Below are positions 25,426 through 37,500 of a stretch of DNA of 54,828 nt, one piece after another. The stretch's first letter is position 1; each line of letters opens with the position of its first letter. The notes under the pieces are model-generated. The model saw nothing but the letters and a program-made list of their open reading frames with translations. It was not told where the DNA came from and did no database searches. The stretch comes from Synergistaceae bacterium. Lineage in GTDB: Bacteria; Synergistota; Synergistia; Synergistales; Aminobacteriaceae. The stretch spans positions 1 to 54,828 of the forward strand of contig JAFSUP010000033.1 in assembly GCA_017445205.1 (NCBI GenBank). Direction: 5' to 3'. Made by a program: the position numbers and the translations under genes.

Positions 25426-25448
25426 ACTAACACAAAGGGGGTAAAACC

Positions 25449-26960
25449 TTGCGCAACTATGTAAAACTCACTGACCGCGATAACGTGGCCGTCGTTACTC
25501 ACGACACCACTAAAGGCACTGAAATAATGCCGGGGCTGGTGTTGCTTGATGACATTCCACAGGCTCACAAATTCGCGATTCAAGACATTCCCAAAGATGG
25601 CGAGATAATTCGCTACGGGGTCGTACTTGGCTATGCTCTTAATGAAATCAAGCGCGGCTCTTGGATTAATGAACATATGCTTAGGCTTCCAGCTTCGCCG
25701 TCCCTCGATAACATGCCCTTCGGCGTCAACATCAGAAAAGATTTGCCTGAAGCTCCCGTGAAAACTTTCATGGGGTACAAAAATCCCGACGGCTTCTACG
25801 CAGGGACAAGAAATATTTTAGGGATTCAAACTACCGTTCAATGCGTGCAGGGCGTTTTGAATGTTGCTGTCGAAAAAATCAAACGCGAAATTCTTCCTAA
25901 ATATCCCAACGTTGATGACGTCGTCGCGATTAATCATGCTTACGGCTGCGGAGTTGCCATTAACGCGCCGGACGCTAAATTTCCGATTCGTGCTTTGCAA
26001 AATATCGCGCGGCACCCAAATTTCGGCGGTCAGTTGATGGTCGTGGCGCTCGGCTGCGAAAAACTCACCGTTGAAAAATTAGTCGGCGAAGAAAATAACA
26101 CGCCCGAAAACGTCATAGTGCTTCAAGATTGCAAAGGCTTCGACGCCATGATTAACGCTATAACTAGCATGGCCGAACGAAAATTAAAAATCTTGAACGA
26201 ACGCAAGCGCGAAGAATTGCCGCTTAGTGATTTATTAGTCGGAATGCAGTGCGGCGGCAGCGATGCATTTTCCGGAGTTTCTGCTAACCCAAGCGCAGGT
26301 TATGCGGCAGATATGCTAGTTCAAGCGGGAGCCACGGTCATGTTCAGCGAGGTCACGGAAGTTCGCGACGGTGTTCACTTTATTGCAGAACGCTGCGTTA
26401 GTGCCGAAGTCCGCGATAAGTTAGCCGACGAAATGCGATGGTACGATCATTATCTCGCTGAAGGTCAGGTTGACAGAAGCGCGAACCCGGCCCCGGGCAA
26501 CAAGAAAGGCGGCTTGAGCAACATCGTAGAGAAGGCCATGGGCTCAATCGCAAAATCTGGAACGTCGCCGATAGTCGAAGTTCTTTCACCGGCTGAACGT
26601 CCCACGAAGCACGGAATGATTTACGCTGCTACGCCTGCTAGCGATATGGTCTGCGGGCCGTGTCAACTCGCAAGCGGAATCGGTCTTCAAGTTTTCATGA
26701 CCGGACGCGGAACTCCTTACGGATTAGCGGCTGCTCCTGTTATAAAAGTTTGTTCGCGTAACGAAATGAAAGAACAATGGCAAGACGTTATCGACATTAG
26801 CGCGGGAGCTGTCGTAACGGGCGAAAAGACGATTCAGGAAGTCGGGACGGAACTTTTTAATTTCATCATCGACGTTGCCAGCGGACGAAAGAAACCTTAC
26901 ACCGAACAATACGGGCTTCATAATTTCCTGTGTATCTTCAATCCCGCACCGATAACTTAA
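25449..26960 (+). CDS. garD: UxaA-family dehydratase, most like galactarate dehydratase
   Basis: 503 residues. It should remove water from galactarate (or altronate) using Fe(II), feeding aldarate/hexuronate breakdown. The N-terminal SAF-type domain (DRDNVAVVTHDTTKG to about residue 100) is joined to the catalytic domain with HAYGCGVAINAPD, VVALGCEK, GMQCGGSDAFSG (metal and substrate block) and a C-terminal CGPCQLASGIG. The fused two-domain length agrees with GarD/UxaA. Start TTG 25449 is 7 nt after AAAGGGGG; no ATG fits. Monocistronic, with its own terminator. GarD and UxaA are hard to separate by eye. Confidence 0.8.
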   Translation: MRNYVKLTDRDNVAVVTHDTTKGTEIMPGLVLLDDIPQAHKFAIQDIPKDGEIIRYGVVLGYALNEIKRGSWINEHMLRLPASPSLDNMPFGVNIRKDLPEAPVKTFMGYKNPDGFYAGTRNILGIQTTVQCVQGVLNVAVEKIKREILPKYPNVDDVVAINHAYGCGVAINAPDAKFPIRALQNIARHPNFGGQLMVVALGCEKLTVEKLVGEENNTPENVIVLQDCKGFDAMINAITSMAERKLKILNERKREELPLSDLLVGMQCGGSDAFSGVSANPSAGYAADMLVQAGATVMFSEVTEVRDGVHFIAERCVSAEVRDKLADEMRWYDHYLAEGQVDRSANPAPGNKKGGLSNIVEKAMGSIAKSGTSPIVEVLSPAERPTKHGMIYAATPASDMVCGPCQLASGIGLQVFMTGRGTPYGLAAAPVIKVCSRNEMKEQWQDVIDISAGAVVTGEKTIQEVGTELFNFIIDVASGRKKPYTEQYGLHNFLCIFNPAPIT

Positions 26961-26970
26961 AAATTTTTAG

Positions 26971-26999
26971 AGCCGTCGTGAAATCCGGCGGCTTTTTTC
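26971..26999 (+). terminator. Rho-independent terminator of garD
   Basis: AGCCGTCG pairs with CGGCGGCT (one G-U) around a TGAAATC loop, then six T. It lies between garD (+) and the convergent amidohydrolase (-). Confidence 0.8.
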
Positions 27000-27004
27000 A
27001 TTTT

Positions 27005-28108
27005 TTATTTTTCTAAAATTTTTTTGAAAATATTAACCGCAGTTTCTAAAATCTCATCATTAAAATCATATTCCGCCGTGTGAATTGCAGGATACGTTTC
27101 GCCGTTGCCGATATAAAAAATCGCTCCGTGAATTTGTTTCGTATAAAAGCCAAAATCTTCTGACGCTCGAATCGCTTCGGGCATGTTGATAACGTCAAGG
27201 CCAAGTGTGTCAGCAGCTGCGATAATTTTTTTCACGCATTGCGAATCGCTCAATGTCTCCGGGAAATAATCAAAATTAAAAAATTCTACGCTCAAAGAAT
27301 TTTCTTTCGTAAGTCTTTCAGCGAGATTTACAACAGCGTTTCTAAAAATCCTCATGTCCTCTTCACGTTCGGCGCGCAAAGTTAAAGATAATTCGCCGTC
27401 GCCTGGAGAAATTCCAAAATTTTTTTCACCGACTTTTATATTCACGACCGTGCAAAAAATTTTTTTATTTCGCGCTGTCATGTTTTCAATTTCTGAAATT
27501 ATTTTTGCAATCGTGAACGCGGGATTAATTCCCTTTTCGGGCTCGCTTGCGTGCGAAGTCTTGCCTGTGAACTTTATCGTGAGGCCCGCCGATGAACATT
27601 GACACAGCCCTTCGCGAATGACGATGCTGTTTAATGGCCAGCCGCTCCAATTATGAAAAGCGTAAATTGAACTTATGCTGCGTTCTCGCAAGAAGTCGGC
27701 GCACTCTCTTGCACCTTGCCCGGTCTCTTCGGCATGTTGAAAAATTAAATAAACTGAACGCTTTAATTCTATTTTGTCGAGTTCGAGAGCAAGTCCGCAA
27801 AGCGCTGCACAGTGTCCGTCATGTCCGCATTTGTGAGCTACGCCGGGATTTTGAGAAGCGTAAGGAAGATTTATAAATTCGTCCATCGGTAGCGCGTCCA
27901 TGTCTGCACGAAACGCGATCCCTTTTGTTCCTTCGACGTAGCGCGACGCGTAAAACCATTTTCCGCAATCGATGACAGCCAAGCGAGTGTTCTCTTCGAT
28001 GAAGTTCATCAAGCGGCGTTTCGTTTCGCGTTCATTCATTGAAAGCTCAGGGTGAGCGTGTAACTCATGACGAAGATTTTTGATTAAATTCAAGTTTTCT
28101 GTTTTCAT
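27005..28108 (-). CDS. M20D family amidohydrolase / aminoacylase
   Basis: 367 residues. These enzymes use two metal ions to hydrolyse N-acyl amino acids or similar amides. HELHAHPELSMNE (14-26) is the M20D opening. The metal-binding motif KCGHDGH (93-99, with Cys94 bridging) and HAEETGQGA (125-133, Glu127/128 catalytic) are intact, and the C-terminal SEDFGFY block with the last ligand region is present. The middle (about 170-280) is the dimerisation lid. No signal peptide. It is 3 nt downstream of the chromate-type transporter gene, so probably one operon. The exact substrate is unknown. Confidence 0.88.
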   Translation of the reverse strand: MKTENLNLIKNLRHELHAHPELSMNERETKRRLMNFIEENTRLAVIDCGKWFYASRYVEGTKGIAFRADMDALPMDEFINLPYASQNPGVAHKCGHDGHCAALCGLALELDKIELKRSVYLIFQHAEETGQGARECADFLRERSISSIYAFHNWSGWPLNSIVIREGLCQCSSAGLTIKFTGKTSHASEPEKGINPAFTIAKIISEIENMTARNKKIFCTVVNIKVGEKNFGISPGDGELSLTLRAEREEDMRIFRNAVVNLAERLTKENSLSVEFFNFDYFPETLSDSQCVKKIIAAADTLGLDVINMPEAIRASEDFGFYTKQIHGAIFYIGNGETYPAIHTAEYDFNDEILETAVNIFKKILEK

Positions 28109-28111
28109 TTT

Positions 28112-28657
28112 TTATACTCCAATTACTCCGAACATTATCACACCTACAAGAGCGCTGAACAAAATCACAACGGGAATCGAAATTTTGAATTTCAAAAGCA
28201 AAATTAAATCAACAACTCCTAAAATTAAAGACGGCAAATGAATTTTAGAGTTTACGTCAGAATAATTCACAAGCGCGAGTTCAATCACAATCCCTGCGAC
28301 CATTCCCACACACGCAGGACGGACGCCCGTCATTATTTGAGCGAGTTTTTTATTTTCTTTAAAGTGTTCAAAAAAAATCGCAGCCATGAAACAAAGTGTA
28401 AAAGTCGGTGATAGTGCTCCAAGATTAGCAACAAACGCTCCAAAAATTCCCGCAGCTCTCATTCCTGCGAACGTCGCGCAATTAAGACCAAGTGGCCCCG
28501 GCGTCATCTCGGCAATCGCTACGATGTCCGAAACTTCTGAAGCCGTCATCCACCCGTGCGAAATCATCTCGCTTGAGATTAACGGAATCATTGACAAGCC
28601 GCCGAAACTTGTGAAGCCGATTTTTACGAAGCTCCAGAATAATTCAAGCAACAACAT
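28112..28657 (-). CDS. Chromate transporter family, half-size subunit
   Basis: 181 residues from ATG 28657 (AAGGGTGA upstream; a TTG three bases earlier is also possible). SFVKIGFTSFGGLSMIPLI and AEMTPGPLGLNCATFAG are the two ChrA half-protein signatures. Several hydrophobic helices follow. Half-size ChrA proteins come in pairs that form one transporter; in anaerobes the physiological substrate is often not chromate. It overlaps its partner by 14 nt. Confidence 0.88.
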   Translation of the reverse strand: MLLLELFWSFVKIGFTSFGGLSMIPLISSEMISHGWMTASEVSDIVAIAEMTPGPLGLNCATFAGMRAAGIFGAFVANLGALSPTFTLCFMAAIFFEHFKENKKLAQIMTGVRPACVGMVAGIVIELALVNYSDVNSKIHLPSLILGVVDLILLLKFKISIPVVILFSALVGVIMFGVIGV

Positions 28658-29216
28658 CAATTTTTTTCACCCTTTCATAATATTCGCAAATTAAAAGGCC
28701 AAGTGCCGCGCCGATAATGACGAGCCACACGCAACTAACTCGCAGGAAAAAATATAATGCGAACATTGCCGCTGCCACAAAATAGCACGGAGGGACTTTG
28801 AACGCACTCTTAATCATTCGCATTAACGCGCTTAAAATCACAGGAGCTACGGCTGTCCTTACTCCGCGCATGGCCGACGCTACCCACAAATTATCTTGAA
28901 AAGCCGTGTAAAACGTCGTAATTATTAAAAGCACCGCCATCGGTACTGTAATCATTCCGAACACACACGCAACGCCGCCAGTAAAGCCTGCTACCCTGTG
29001 CCCGAACATCATCGCGATATTGCCAATCATCGTGCCGGGCAGACTTCTGCCTATGCTAGTGAGGTCTAATAATTCTTCGTCAGTTAGAGATTTTTCGCGG
29101 TCCACATATAAATCTTTCATCTGTGCAACGATGCTCCAGCCACCGCCGAAAGTGAAGCTCCCGAACGTCAGAAACTGCCAGTAAAGCCGCGCACAAGTTT
29201 TTAATTTTTCAGGCAA
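28644..29216 (-). CDS. Chromate transporter family, partner half-size subunit
   Basis: About 190 residues. Start TTG 29216 is chosen because AAGGAG lies at proper spacing; a GTG at 29225 abuts the ribosome-binding site. FLTFGSFTFGGGWSIVAQM and GRSLPGTMIGNIAMMFG are the paired signatures of the second half. It overlaps the next half-subunit gene, giving the classic adjacent SCHR pair. Confidence 0.88.
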   Translation of the reverse strand: MPEKLKTCARLYWQFLTFGSFTFGGGWSIVAQMKDLYVDREKSLTDEELLDLTSIGRSLPGTMIGNIAMMFGHRVAGFTGGVACVFGMITVPMAVLLIITTFYTAFQDNLWVASAMRGVRTAVAPVILSALMRMIKSAFKVPPCYFVAAAMFALYFFLRVSCVWLVIIGAALGLLICEYYERVKKIDVVA

Positions 29217-29298
29217 AATTTTCACGCTCCTTTTTCAAATTTCTGTGATAATTTAGCATATGAAAAATAAAATTTTTTATTTCGGGAGGCGATTTTCA

Positions 29299-30447
29299 AT
29301 GTTAAAAAAATTTTTTCTGGCCGCGATTTTAATTTTTCTTGCGTCAATGGCTTCAGCGGAAAGTCGAGCGCGCTTTCTTTTCATTGGGGACATTATGGCC
29401 CATCAACAACAACTTGACGCAGCTAATCACAAGGGAGTTTATGATTTTTCGCCACAATTTCGACGCGTCAGGCCGCTAATCGAAGATTCGTTTCTCGTCG
29501 GCAACCTCGAAACAGTTTTTGCAGGCAACGAAGGCAAATTAAAATATTCCGGCTATCCTATGTTTAACACGCCGGATTCTTTAGCGGACGTTTTGAAAGA
29601 TTTGAATTTTGATTTATTAACACTCGCGAACAATCATATATTTGACAAAGGCCCGGCTGGTGCGCGAAGAACGACAGAAATTTTAGATTCGGCCGATATA
29701 ACTTGGATTGGTCTTGGCCTCGATGACGTTCTATCAAATGACACTGTGATTTTAGAAAATGAAGGGATCAAAGCCGCGTTCATAAATCATTCTTACGGGA
29801 GCAATTTGTGGCCACGGTCTAACGATGTTCACTTGAATGTAATCGCCGAAGAAGATTTAATCACGAGCCTTGAGCACGCAAAAAATTTTAGTCCTGACGT
29901 TATAATCGCGTGCTTTCATTGGGGCAACGAATATCAATTAAAGCCTAATGTTCATCAGAAGCGAGCCGCCGATGTAGCTTTCAATAACGGAGCAGACTTG
30001 ATAATCGGCACTCACCCGCATGTTTTACAGCCGGTCGAAATAAAAATTATTAGCGAAGATTACAAAGCTGTCGCGTGGTCGTTGGGAAATTTCGTTTCGT
30101 TTCAAAGAACTTTGCCGCGCGAAAGAACTTGCATATTAGCCGCCGAATTTGCAAAAGACGAAAATAAAACTCGCTTAACAAAAATTTCAATCGCTCCTTT
30201 GTGGGTCATTGCGCCGGGTCAGAAACGAACCGAAGTAACTTACGCTGGCTCTGATGAAATCACAATCGCATCTCTTGACTTCGACGGCCTGACGAAAAAT
30301 CAAATTAAAAATTTAAGAATTATAGGCAAAAATATTTTAAATTTTCTTGGCGCTCAAGATGAAGTTGATGAGTTTGGATTTTATACATTATGGAAAGAAG
30401 AATCGGCGGACGTTTTGCCCGAACCAAGACGAAAATCACCGAAATAA
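29299..30447 (+). CDS. CapA-like exported metallophosphatase
   Basis: 382 residues from ATG 29299, which has GGGAGG at good spacing; the upstream ATG 29260 would bury the signal peptide. MLKKFFLAAILIFLAS then ASAES is a signal peptide. The calcineurin-like CapA core follows: RFLFIGDIMAHQQQ, VGNLETVF, LTLANNHIFDKGPAG, VIIACFHWGNEYQ and LIIGTHPHVLQPVE, with the Asp, Glu, Asn and His metal ligands in place. CapA/PgsA proteins take part in poly-gamma-glutamate capsule synthesis, but many paralogues have no known role and no other capsule gene is here. It precedes flhB by 3 nt. Confidence 0.85.
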   Translation: MLKKFFLAAILIFLASMASAESRARFLFIGDIMAHQQQLDAANHKGVYDFSPQFRRVRPLIEDSFLVGNLETVFAGNEGKLKYSGYPMFNTPDSLADVLKDLNFDLLTLANNHIFDKGPAGARRTTEILDSADITWIGLGLDDVLSNDTVILENEGIKAAFINHSYGSNLWPRSNDVHLNVIAEEDLITSLEHAKNFSPDVIIACFHWGNEYQLKPNVHQKRAADVAFNNGADLIIGTHPHVLQPVEIKIISEDYKAVAWSLGNFVSFQRTLPRERTCILAAEFAKDENKTRLTKISIAPLWVIAPGQKRTEVTYAGSDEITIASLDFDGLTKNQIKNLRIIGKNILNFLGAQDEVDEFGFYTLWKEESADVLPEPRRKSPK

Positions 30448-30450
30448 AAA

Positions 30451-31551
30451 ATGAAAAAAATTTTAAGATTTAATCTCCAGTTTTTTGGCGAAGAACGCAC
30501 CGAAGAAGCTACGCCGCATAAGCGCGAGAAAGTTCGTGAAGAAGGCCGCGTATGCATGAGCAAAGACTTAAACGCCGCAGTCGGAATTATTACGGCTCTG
30601 CTTGGTCTTACGATGATCGGGACTCTAACATGGAAAACTTTAACCGCACTGATTCAATTTATGATTCGTTTCATAGGCGAAGGAACGATTTTGAAAGACG
30701 GCTGGTTTTATTTCGTTTCGTGGGAAGCTCTGAAAGATTATTTTTTATCATGGCTGCCGCTCGGCGCGCTTGTAGTCCTGTTCTCTACGTGCACAGTAAT
30801 TGCTCAAGTCGGCTTCGCGATAACCGGTGAACCATTCGGCCCAAAGTTTGACAGGCTCAACCCTATAACCGGCATGAAAAAAATTATTTCGATGCGCTCA
30901 ATCGTGGAATTGTTAAAAGGACTTTTGAAGGCGAGTATTTTCGCGGTGATGATTTATAAAGCAATTCGCAGCGACTTGCCGATCTCGTCTAAAACTATGC
31001 AGATGCCGCTCGAAATTGGCAGCCGTCAGTTTTGGGATTTGCTGTGGTCGTTGGCTATGCGGCTTGCGCTTATGTTGTTGGTGATGGCGTTCGCGGATTA
31101 TTTTTATCAGAAGTGGGATTTTGAAAAGTCTATCAGAATGAGCAAGAAAGAAATTAAAGACGAATATAAGCAAATGGAAGGCGATCCGCAAATTAAAAGT
31201 AAAATCCGTCAAAAGCAGCGCGAAATGGCCAAGCAGCGAATGATGTCGGACGTTCCGAAAGCCGATGTCGTAATCACAAACCCGACTCACATAGCCGTTG
31301 CTCTTGCTTATGACAGAGAATTAATGAAAGCTCCACAAGTTTTGGCCAAGGGTGGCGATTATCTAGCAAAACGAATCAGAGATATAGCGACAGCAAATTT
31401 AATTCCGATTATTGAGAATAAGCCATTAGCGTGGGCGTTGTATCAAAATGTCGAGATTGGCGAAGAGATTCCAGAAGATTTATATAAAGGCGTTGCAGAA
31501 ATTTTGGCCATGGTCTATAAACTGAAACGTGAACAAGAAAAAGAAAGTTAA
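30451..31551 (+). CDS. flhB: Flagellar export apparatus protein FlhB
   Basis: 366 residues. FlhB is the substrate-specificity switch of the flagellar type III export gate. The N-terminus NLQFFGEERTEEATPHKREK is typical. Four membrane helices span about 45-215, and the self-cleavage motif NPTH is at 277-280 in the cytoplasmic domain (VVITNPTHIAVALAY). A visible ribosome-binding site is lacking; the ATG is 3 nt after the CapA stop, suggesting coupling. Isolated from fliPQR and flhA, which normally adjoin it. Confidence 0.93.
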   Translation: MKKILRFNLQFFGEERTEEATPHKREKVREEGRVCMSKDLNAAVGIITALLGLTMIGTLTWKTLTALIQFMIRFIGEGTILKDGWFYFVSWEALKDYFLSWLPLGALVVLFSTCTVIAQVGFAITGEPFGPKFDRLNPITGMKKIISMRSIVELLKGLLKASIFAVMIYKAIRSDLPISSKTMQMPLEIGSRQFWDLLWSLAMRLALMLLVMAFADYFYQKWDFEKSIRMSKKEIKDEYKQMEGDPQIKSKIRQKQREMAKQRMMSDVPKADVVITNPTHIAVALAYDRELMKAPQVLAKGGDYLAKRIRDIATANLIPIIENKPLAWALYQNVEIGEEIPEDLYKGVAEILAMVYKLKREQEKES

Positions 31552-31558
31552 GAGTTTA

Positions 31559-31567
31559 TGATATAAT
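31559..31567 (+). promoter_or_regulatory. Extended -10 promoter of the tRNA gene
   Basis: TGATATAAT, identical to the citX element, 35 nt upstream of the tRNA 5' end and just after the flhB stop. Confidence 0.5.
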
Positions 31568-31601
31568 TTTTGCGTTTTTATGACTGCTCTAACGCAATTA
31601 A

Positions 31602-31677
<76 letters not shown>

Positions 31678-31690
31678 CTTTTCACTTAAT

Positions 31691-32755
31691 TCACTTGAAA
31701 AATTTTGAAGTCGGATATTTCGCGCGGCCGGCATTGATAGCTTTCAAAAGATTTTTTCTTAAATCTTCAGTTGAAGTCATGCCTTTGATGCTCTTGGCCG
31801 TCAGATTATTGCCGATATAAAGATTTCCGTTTCGCGTTTGAAGTTCATAAGGCGCTAATTCAAGTTGTAAATATTTGTCGATGTTCGCTTTAATTTCTTT
31901 CACGGCATTTGAATTTTCTGGTGTCTTGTCAGCCGTTAAGACCGTCGCACCATCAATCGCGAGGTTAATTTTCTTCCCGGTTTCTTTAATCGACGTTCGC
32001 AATAATCCAAGCGAATATTTTCTTTCAATAGGAATGTTTCGAGCATGGAGAATTTTTACAGCCGCGTCGAGTCTCTTCGGTGTGTCAGGGTGATTCATAT
32101 AAATCCCGTAATCGTGAATAGGCTGCTTGTATTCTTCGGCCATAAAGTGCTCAAACAAAGTTATCATTCCCGTAGGCGAGTATCCAGACTGAATCAGAGC
32201 TTCAAGTCCAAGTCTGTCAGCCTCGGCTTCAAGTTCAAACGTGTAAGCACTAGTCATTGCGACTTGCGCGACTTGTGCCAAAATCATCGGAGCAGCAGCC
32301 CCGCCGCTTAAAATCATAACTGCAAGCGCGCCTAAAGTTACTTTATTACTCTCGGCGGCAACTTTCAAACCGTGTTTCCTGTCCGCGTGGATCATTTCGT
32401 GCGCCATGACTGCTGCTAATTCTGAATCTGTCTTAAGCTCGTCTATAATCCCAGTCGTAAAAAAAATAAATCCGCCCGGTAAACAGAAGGCGTTAAGTTC
32501 TTCACTGTTCACGAGTCGGACTTCCCAATCTATACGACGCTGCATAAATGGCTCAAGGCGATTGATAATCATCTCTAATTTTGAAATTATCGCAGGGTTA
32601 ACGCTCAAGGGCCATTCTTTTTCAATCTGTTCGATTGCCTTGCGACCGATCTCACGTTCTTTTTTTAAATCCGGATCCGGTTCGGCGGCGTTTGCAACAC
32701 TAAACGACACAAAAAAAATTAAAAAAAATATTGCGAACTTCTTTATCATCTTCAT
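31691..32755 (-). CDS. Exported M48 family zinc metallopeptidase
   Basis: 354 residues with signal peptide MKMIKKFAIFFLIFFVSFS, cleavage near ANAAE. The zinc motif HEMIH (119-123) and the third ligand in ELEAEAD (174-180) are intact. CLPGGFIFFTTGII upstream is the conserved edge strand. Between the two motifs is a hydrophobic Ala/Gly/Met segment. It resembles BepA/LoiP-type periplasmic proteases that handle outer-membrane proteins, fitting a diderm envelope. The start overlaps the FlgN-like gene stop (ATGA), so it is cotranscribed with the fliS pair. Confidence 0.9.
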   Translation of the reverse strand: MKMIKKFAIFFLIFFVSFSVANAAEPDPDLKKEREIGRKAIEQIEKEWPLSVNPAIISKLEMIINRLEPFMQRRIDWEVRLVNSEELNAFCLPGGFIFFTTGIIDELKTDSELAAVMAHEMIHADRKHGLKVAAESNKVTLGALAVMILSGGAAAPMILAQVAQVAMTSAYTFELEAEADRLGLEALIQSGYSPTGMITLFEHFMAEEYKQPIHDYGIYMNHPDTPKRLDAAVKILHARNIPIERKYSLGLLRTSIKETGKKINLAIDGATVLTADKTPENSNAVKEIKANIDKYLQLELAPYELQTRNGNLYIGNNLTAKSIKGMTSTEDLRKNLLKAINAGRAKYPTSKFFK

Positions 32756-33207
32756 ATTATCGAGCCTCCCATTCTTGCATAACTGGCGGCTACGTTGCGT
32801 CCCTGAACGCGCGAAGAAATTTGTGAACGAAGGCCAGATTTATATTTTTCAAGCTCGGCGATCGCGTTACCTTCGGCTTGCATGATACTGTCGGCTATGT
32901 CGCGGCTCTGCTGAATTAATTCAGGAAGCTCCGTGTCGTCAGGATACAATTCTAACAGACGCGTGCGAAGTCCGTTTTGTGCGTCATTAATTATGGGATT
33001 GCTTAGGACGTCGCGCCAACCGTCAGCAAGTAACTGAAGTTCAGATAATATATTGTCTTTTTGTTCGAGCACTTTGAATAACTCGTCCATATCGCCATCA
33101 AGGACAATGGCCTCAAGTTCGCGTGAGATCATTGCCCTTAATGTTTTGCAGAGTTTAATTTCGCGAGAAATTAATTCTTTCGATTGTTCGAGAACGTTAG
33201 ACTGCAA
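32752..33207 (-). CDS. FlgN-like flagellar chaperone
   Basis: 151 residues, all helical. TTG 33207 is chosen because GAGGAG lies 8 nt upstream; an ATG at 33231 has no site and would lengthen the fliS overlap from 11 to 35 nt. The pattern of a long N-terminal helix with Leu heptads (ISREIKLCKTLRAMISREL), VLEQKDNILSELQLLAD and a flexible C-terminal region resembles FlgN/FliT export chaperones. The assignment leans on position directly after fliS. Confidence 0.6.
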   Translation of the reverse strand: MQSNVLEQSKELISREIKLCKTLRAMISRELEAIVLDGDMDELFKVLEQKDNILSELQLLADGWRDVLSNPIINDAQNGLRTRLLELYPDDTELPELIQQSRDIADSIMQAEGNAIAELEKYKSGLRSQISSRVQGRNVAASYARMGGSII

Positions 33208-33757
33208 GTGTAAAACTCCTCGGCTTAGCATTTGCTGCTGCGGGCGCAGTTCTCAAAGGCTGCTGCGGTGTCGCTGTAGGAGCTGCGGCTGCGGGTTTCT
33301 TGCCTTCGATCTCGGCCATCGCGTTTTGAAGGTCTTTGTCGTCAGGGTGCTCGGCCTGATAGTCCTTCAACAATTTCATCAAAGCGTTCTCCCACGTCTG
33401 TTTTAATTCTTCGAGCATTCCGCGAACCGTTCGGAGGTTTTCGGGCTCTTTCTTCATGTTCGCATCGACGAGTAACTGATACATATATTCGTAAAGCTGC
33501 ATGAGCTTGTCGCCAAGTTCGCCGGCCTTGTCGCGATTAAGCGTAACCATTAACTCACGAACGACTTCTTGAGCGCGAATGATTTCTTTGTTAGCTAAAT
33601 CGTAATCCGGCGCCGCGCCGTTCTTGGCTGACATAGCGTTCTCTGCGGTGTGGCAAGCCTTAATGCCGATGTCGTAGGTGATGAGAAGAAGCTGCTCTTT
33701 TGTTGCTGTTGAAATTCTTGTCGCTTGATACTTAAATTGTGCGCTGCTGTTTATCAT
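33197..33757 (-). CDS. fliS: Flagellar secretion chaperone FliS
   Basis: 186 residues. FliS caps the C-terminus of flagellin and delivers it to the export gate. The N-terminal YQATRISTATKEQLLLITYDI is the family block, followed by the conserved ANKEIIRAQEVVRELMVTLN and the LYEYMYQLLVDAN helix. An Ala/Pro-rich extension (155-186) goes beyond the usual 130-residue FliS core. GGGGGT lies upstream of the ATG. No flagellin gene is in the window. Confidence 0.88.
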   Translation of the reverse strand: MINSSAQFKYQATRISTATKEQLLLITYDIGIKACHTAENAMSAKNGAAPDYDLANKEIIRAQEVVRELMVTLNRDKAGELGDKLMQLYEYMYQLLVDANMKKEPENLRTVRGMLEELKQTWENALMKLLKDYQAEHPDDKDLQNAMAEIEGKKPAAAAPTATPQQPLRTAPAAANAKPRSFTLAV

Positions 33758-33897
33758 TTAATGACCCCCATTTTAATTTTTGAGTTCAAGATTTGTAATT
33801 GGGATTCGGATTTTTAATTCTCGATCCTGTTTTCTCAGGCCTGATTTTATTTCTTGCTGTTGTTTATCTTATCGGCGTCCTTAAAAAAATTTTTAAC

Positions 33898-36000
<2,103 letters not shown>

Positions 36001-36001
<1 letters not shown>

Positions 36002-37500
36002 TATTTCGTCGGTCTCATTGTCGGGAATAAAATCACGTCTCTAATCGAGCGCGCTCCCGTTAAGAACATTACGATTCTATCCATTCCGATCCCCATTCCG
36101 CCTGTCGGAGGCAAACCTGCTTCGATAGCGTTGATAAAGTCTTCGTCGAAAACGTGAGCTTCATCATCGCCCGCGGCCTTCTTTTTCGCTTGGTCCTCGA
36201 ATCTTTCGCGCTGGTCAATCGGGTCGTTTAACTCGCTGAAAGCGTTCGCGACTTCTTTACCGAACATAAATAACTCAAATCTGTGTGTGTAATCCGGATT
36301 TTCGGGATCGCGCTTTGAAAGTGGCGAAATTTCCGTAGGGTGTCCGATTAAGAATGTCGGTTCGATTAATTTTTCTTCGCAGAACGCTTCAAACATTAAA
36401 TTCAAAATTGCGAACTTGCTTTCATGCCCTGTGAGTTCGTCGCCAAGCCCTTTAGTTTTTGCTAACTCTCGTGCTTCTTCGTCGGAATTTATCGAATCGA
36501 AATCGACGCCCGCATATTCTTTAACGGCTTCGCGCATCGTAATTTTTTTGAACGGCTTCGCAAGGTCTAATTTCATTCCGTTCCATTCGATTTCAAGAGT
36601 CCCGATGGCCTTCGCGGCGTTACGAATCAACTCTTCGGCCAAGTGCATCATGTCAACGTAGTTGCAATATGGCCAATAAACTTCCATCATCGTAAATTCA
36701 GGATTGTGCATTGTGTCAATGCCTTCGTTTCGGAAGTTTCGGCCAATCTCGTAAACTCGCCCCATCATGCCGACTACAAGACGCTTCAAATATAACTCAA
36801 CGGCTATGCGCATATACATTTCGAGGCCAAGAGCGTTATGGAAAGTTTTGAAAGGTCTTGCGTTTGCGCCACCTGCTAAAACGGAGAGGGTCGGTGTTTC
36901 GACTTCAAGAGTTCCATGAGCTTCAAGAGTGGCTCTGAACGACGAAATAATTTTTGAACGCTTCCTAAAAATTTCGCGGACGTCAGGATTTGCGATTAAG
37001 TCCATGTAGCGTTGACGATAACGAATTTCTGTATCGGTGAGGCCGTGCCACTTTTCAGGGAGCGGGCGAATAGCTTTGCTTAAAAGTTTATATTCTGTTA
37101 CTAAAATCGTGAGCTCGCCGCGACGAGTTCTGCATGGGTAGCCGACGATTCCGATCCAGTCGCCAGTATCGACCCATTTTTTGAGAAAGTCATATTCTTT
37201 TTCACCGACGGAATTTAATTGAAAGTAAAGCTGCATTCGTGAAGTTTCGTCAGCAAGGTCCGCAAAAGTTGCTTTGCCTTGACGTCTGATTGTCATGACG
37301 CGCCCGGCAGTTTTGATTACGTTGTCTTTAGCTTCTTGCTCGGGTTCCAGATAATCAAATTTGCTTCTAATTTCTTCGAGCGTGATCTCTCTGTCCCAAG
37401 TTTCGTTTACATATGGATCATATCCTTCTTCCGAACGAAGACGCAATAATTTATCTTTACGTTGTCTAACGACTTCATTTTCTTCATTATCAACAGGCAT
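36001..37500 (-). CDS. lysS: Lysyl-tRNA synthetase, class II
   Basis: 499 residues, normal length. The N-terminal OB-fold anticodon-binding domain (AGRVMTIRRQGKATFADL) precedes the class II core. Motif 2 is RNFRNEGIDTMHNPEFTMME; motif 3 is GMGIGMDRIVMFLTG near the C-terminus. AAGGAGG lies ahead of the ATG. Divergent from galM with an 81-nt gap that must contain both promoters. Confidence 0.97.

Noticed and set aside
33780-33840. Possible ninth, degenerate heptad element upstream of fliS
   Set aside because: AATTGGG and GGATTCGG-like units are present but the 7-bp phase is not kept and the arms do not match.
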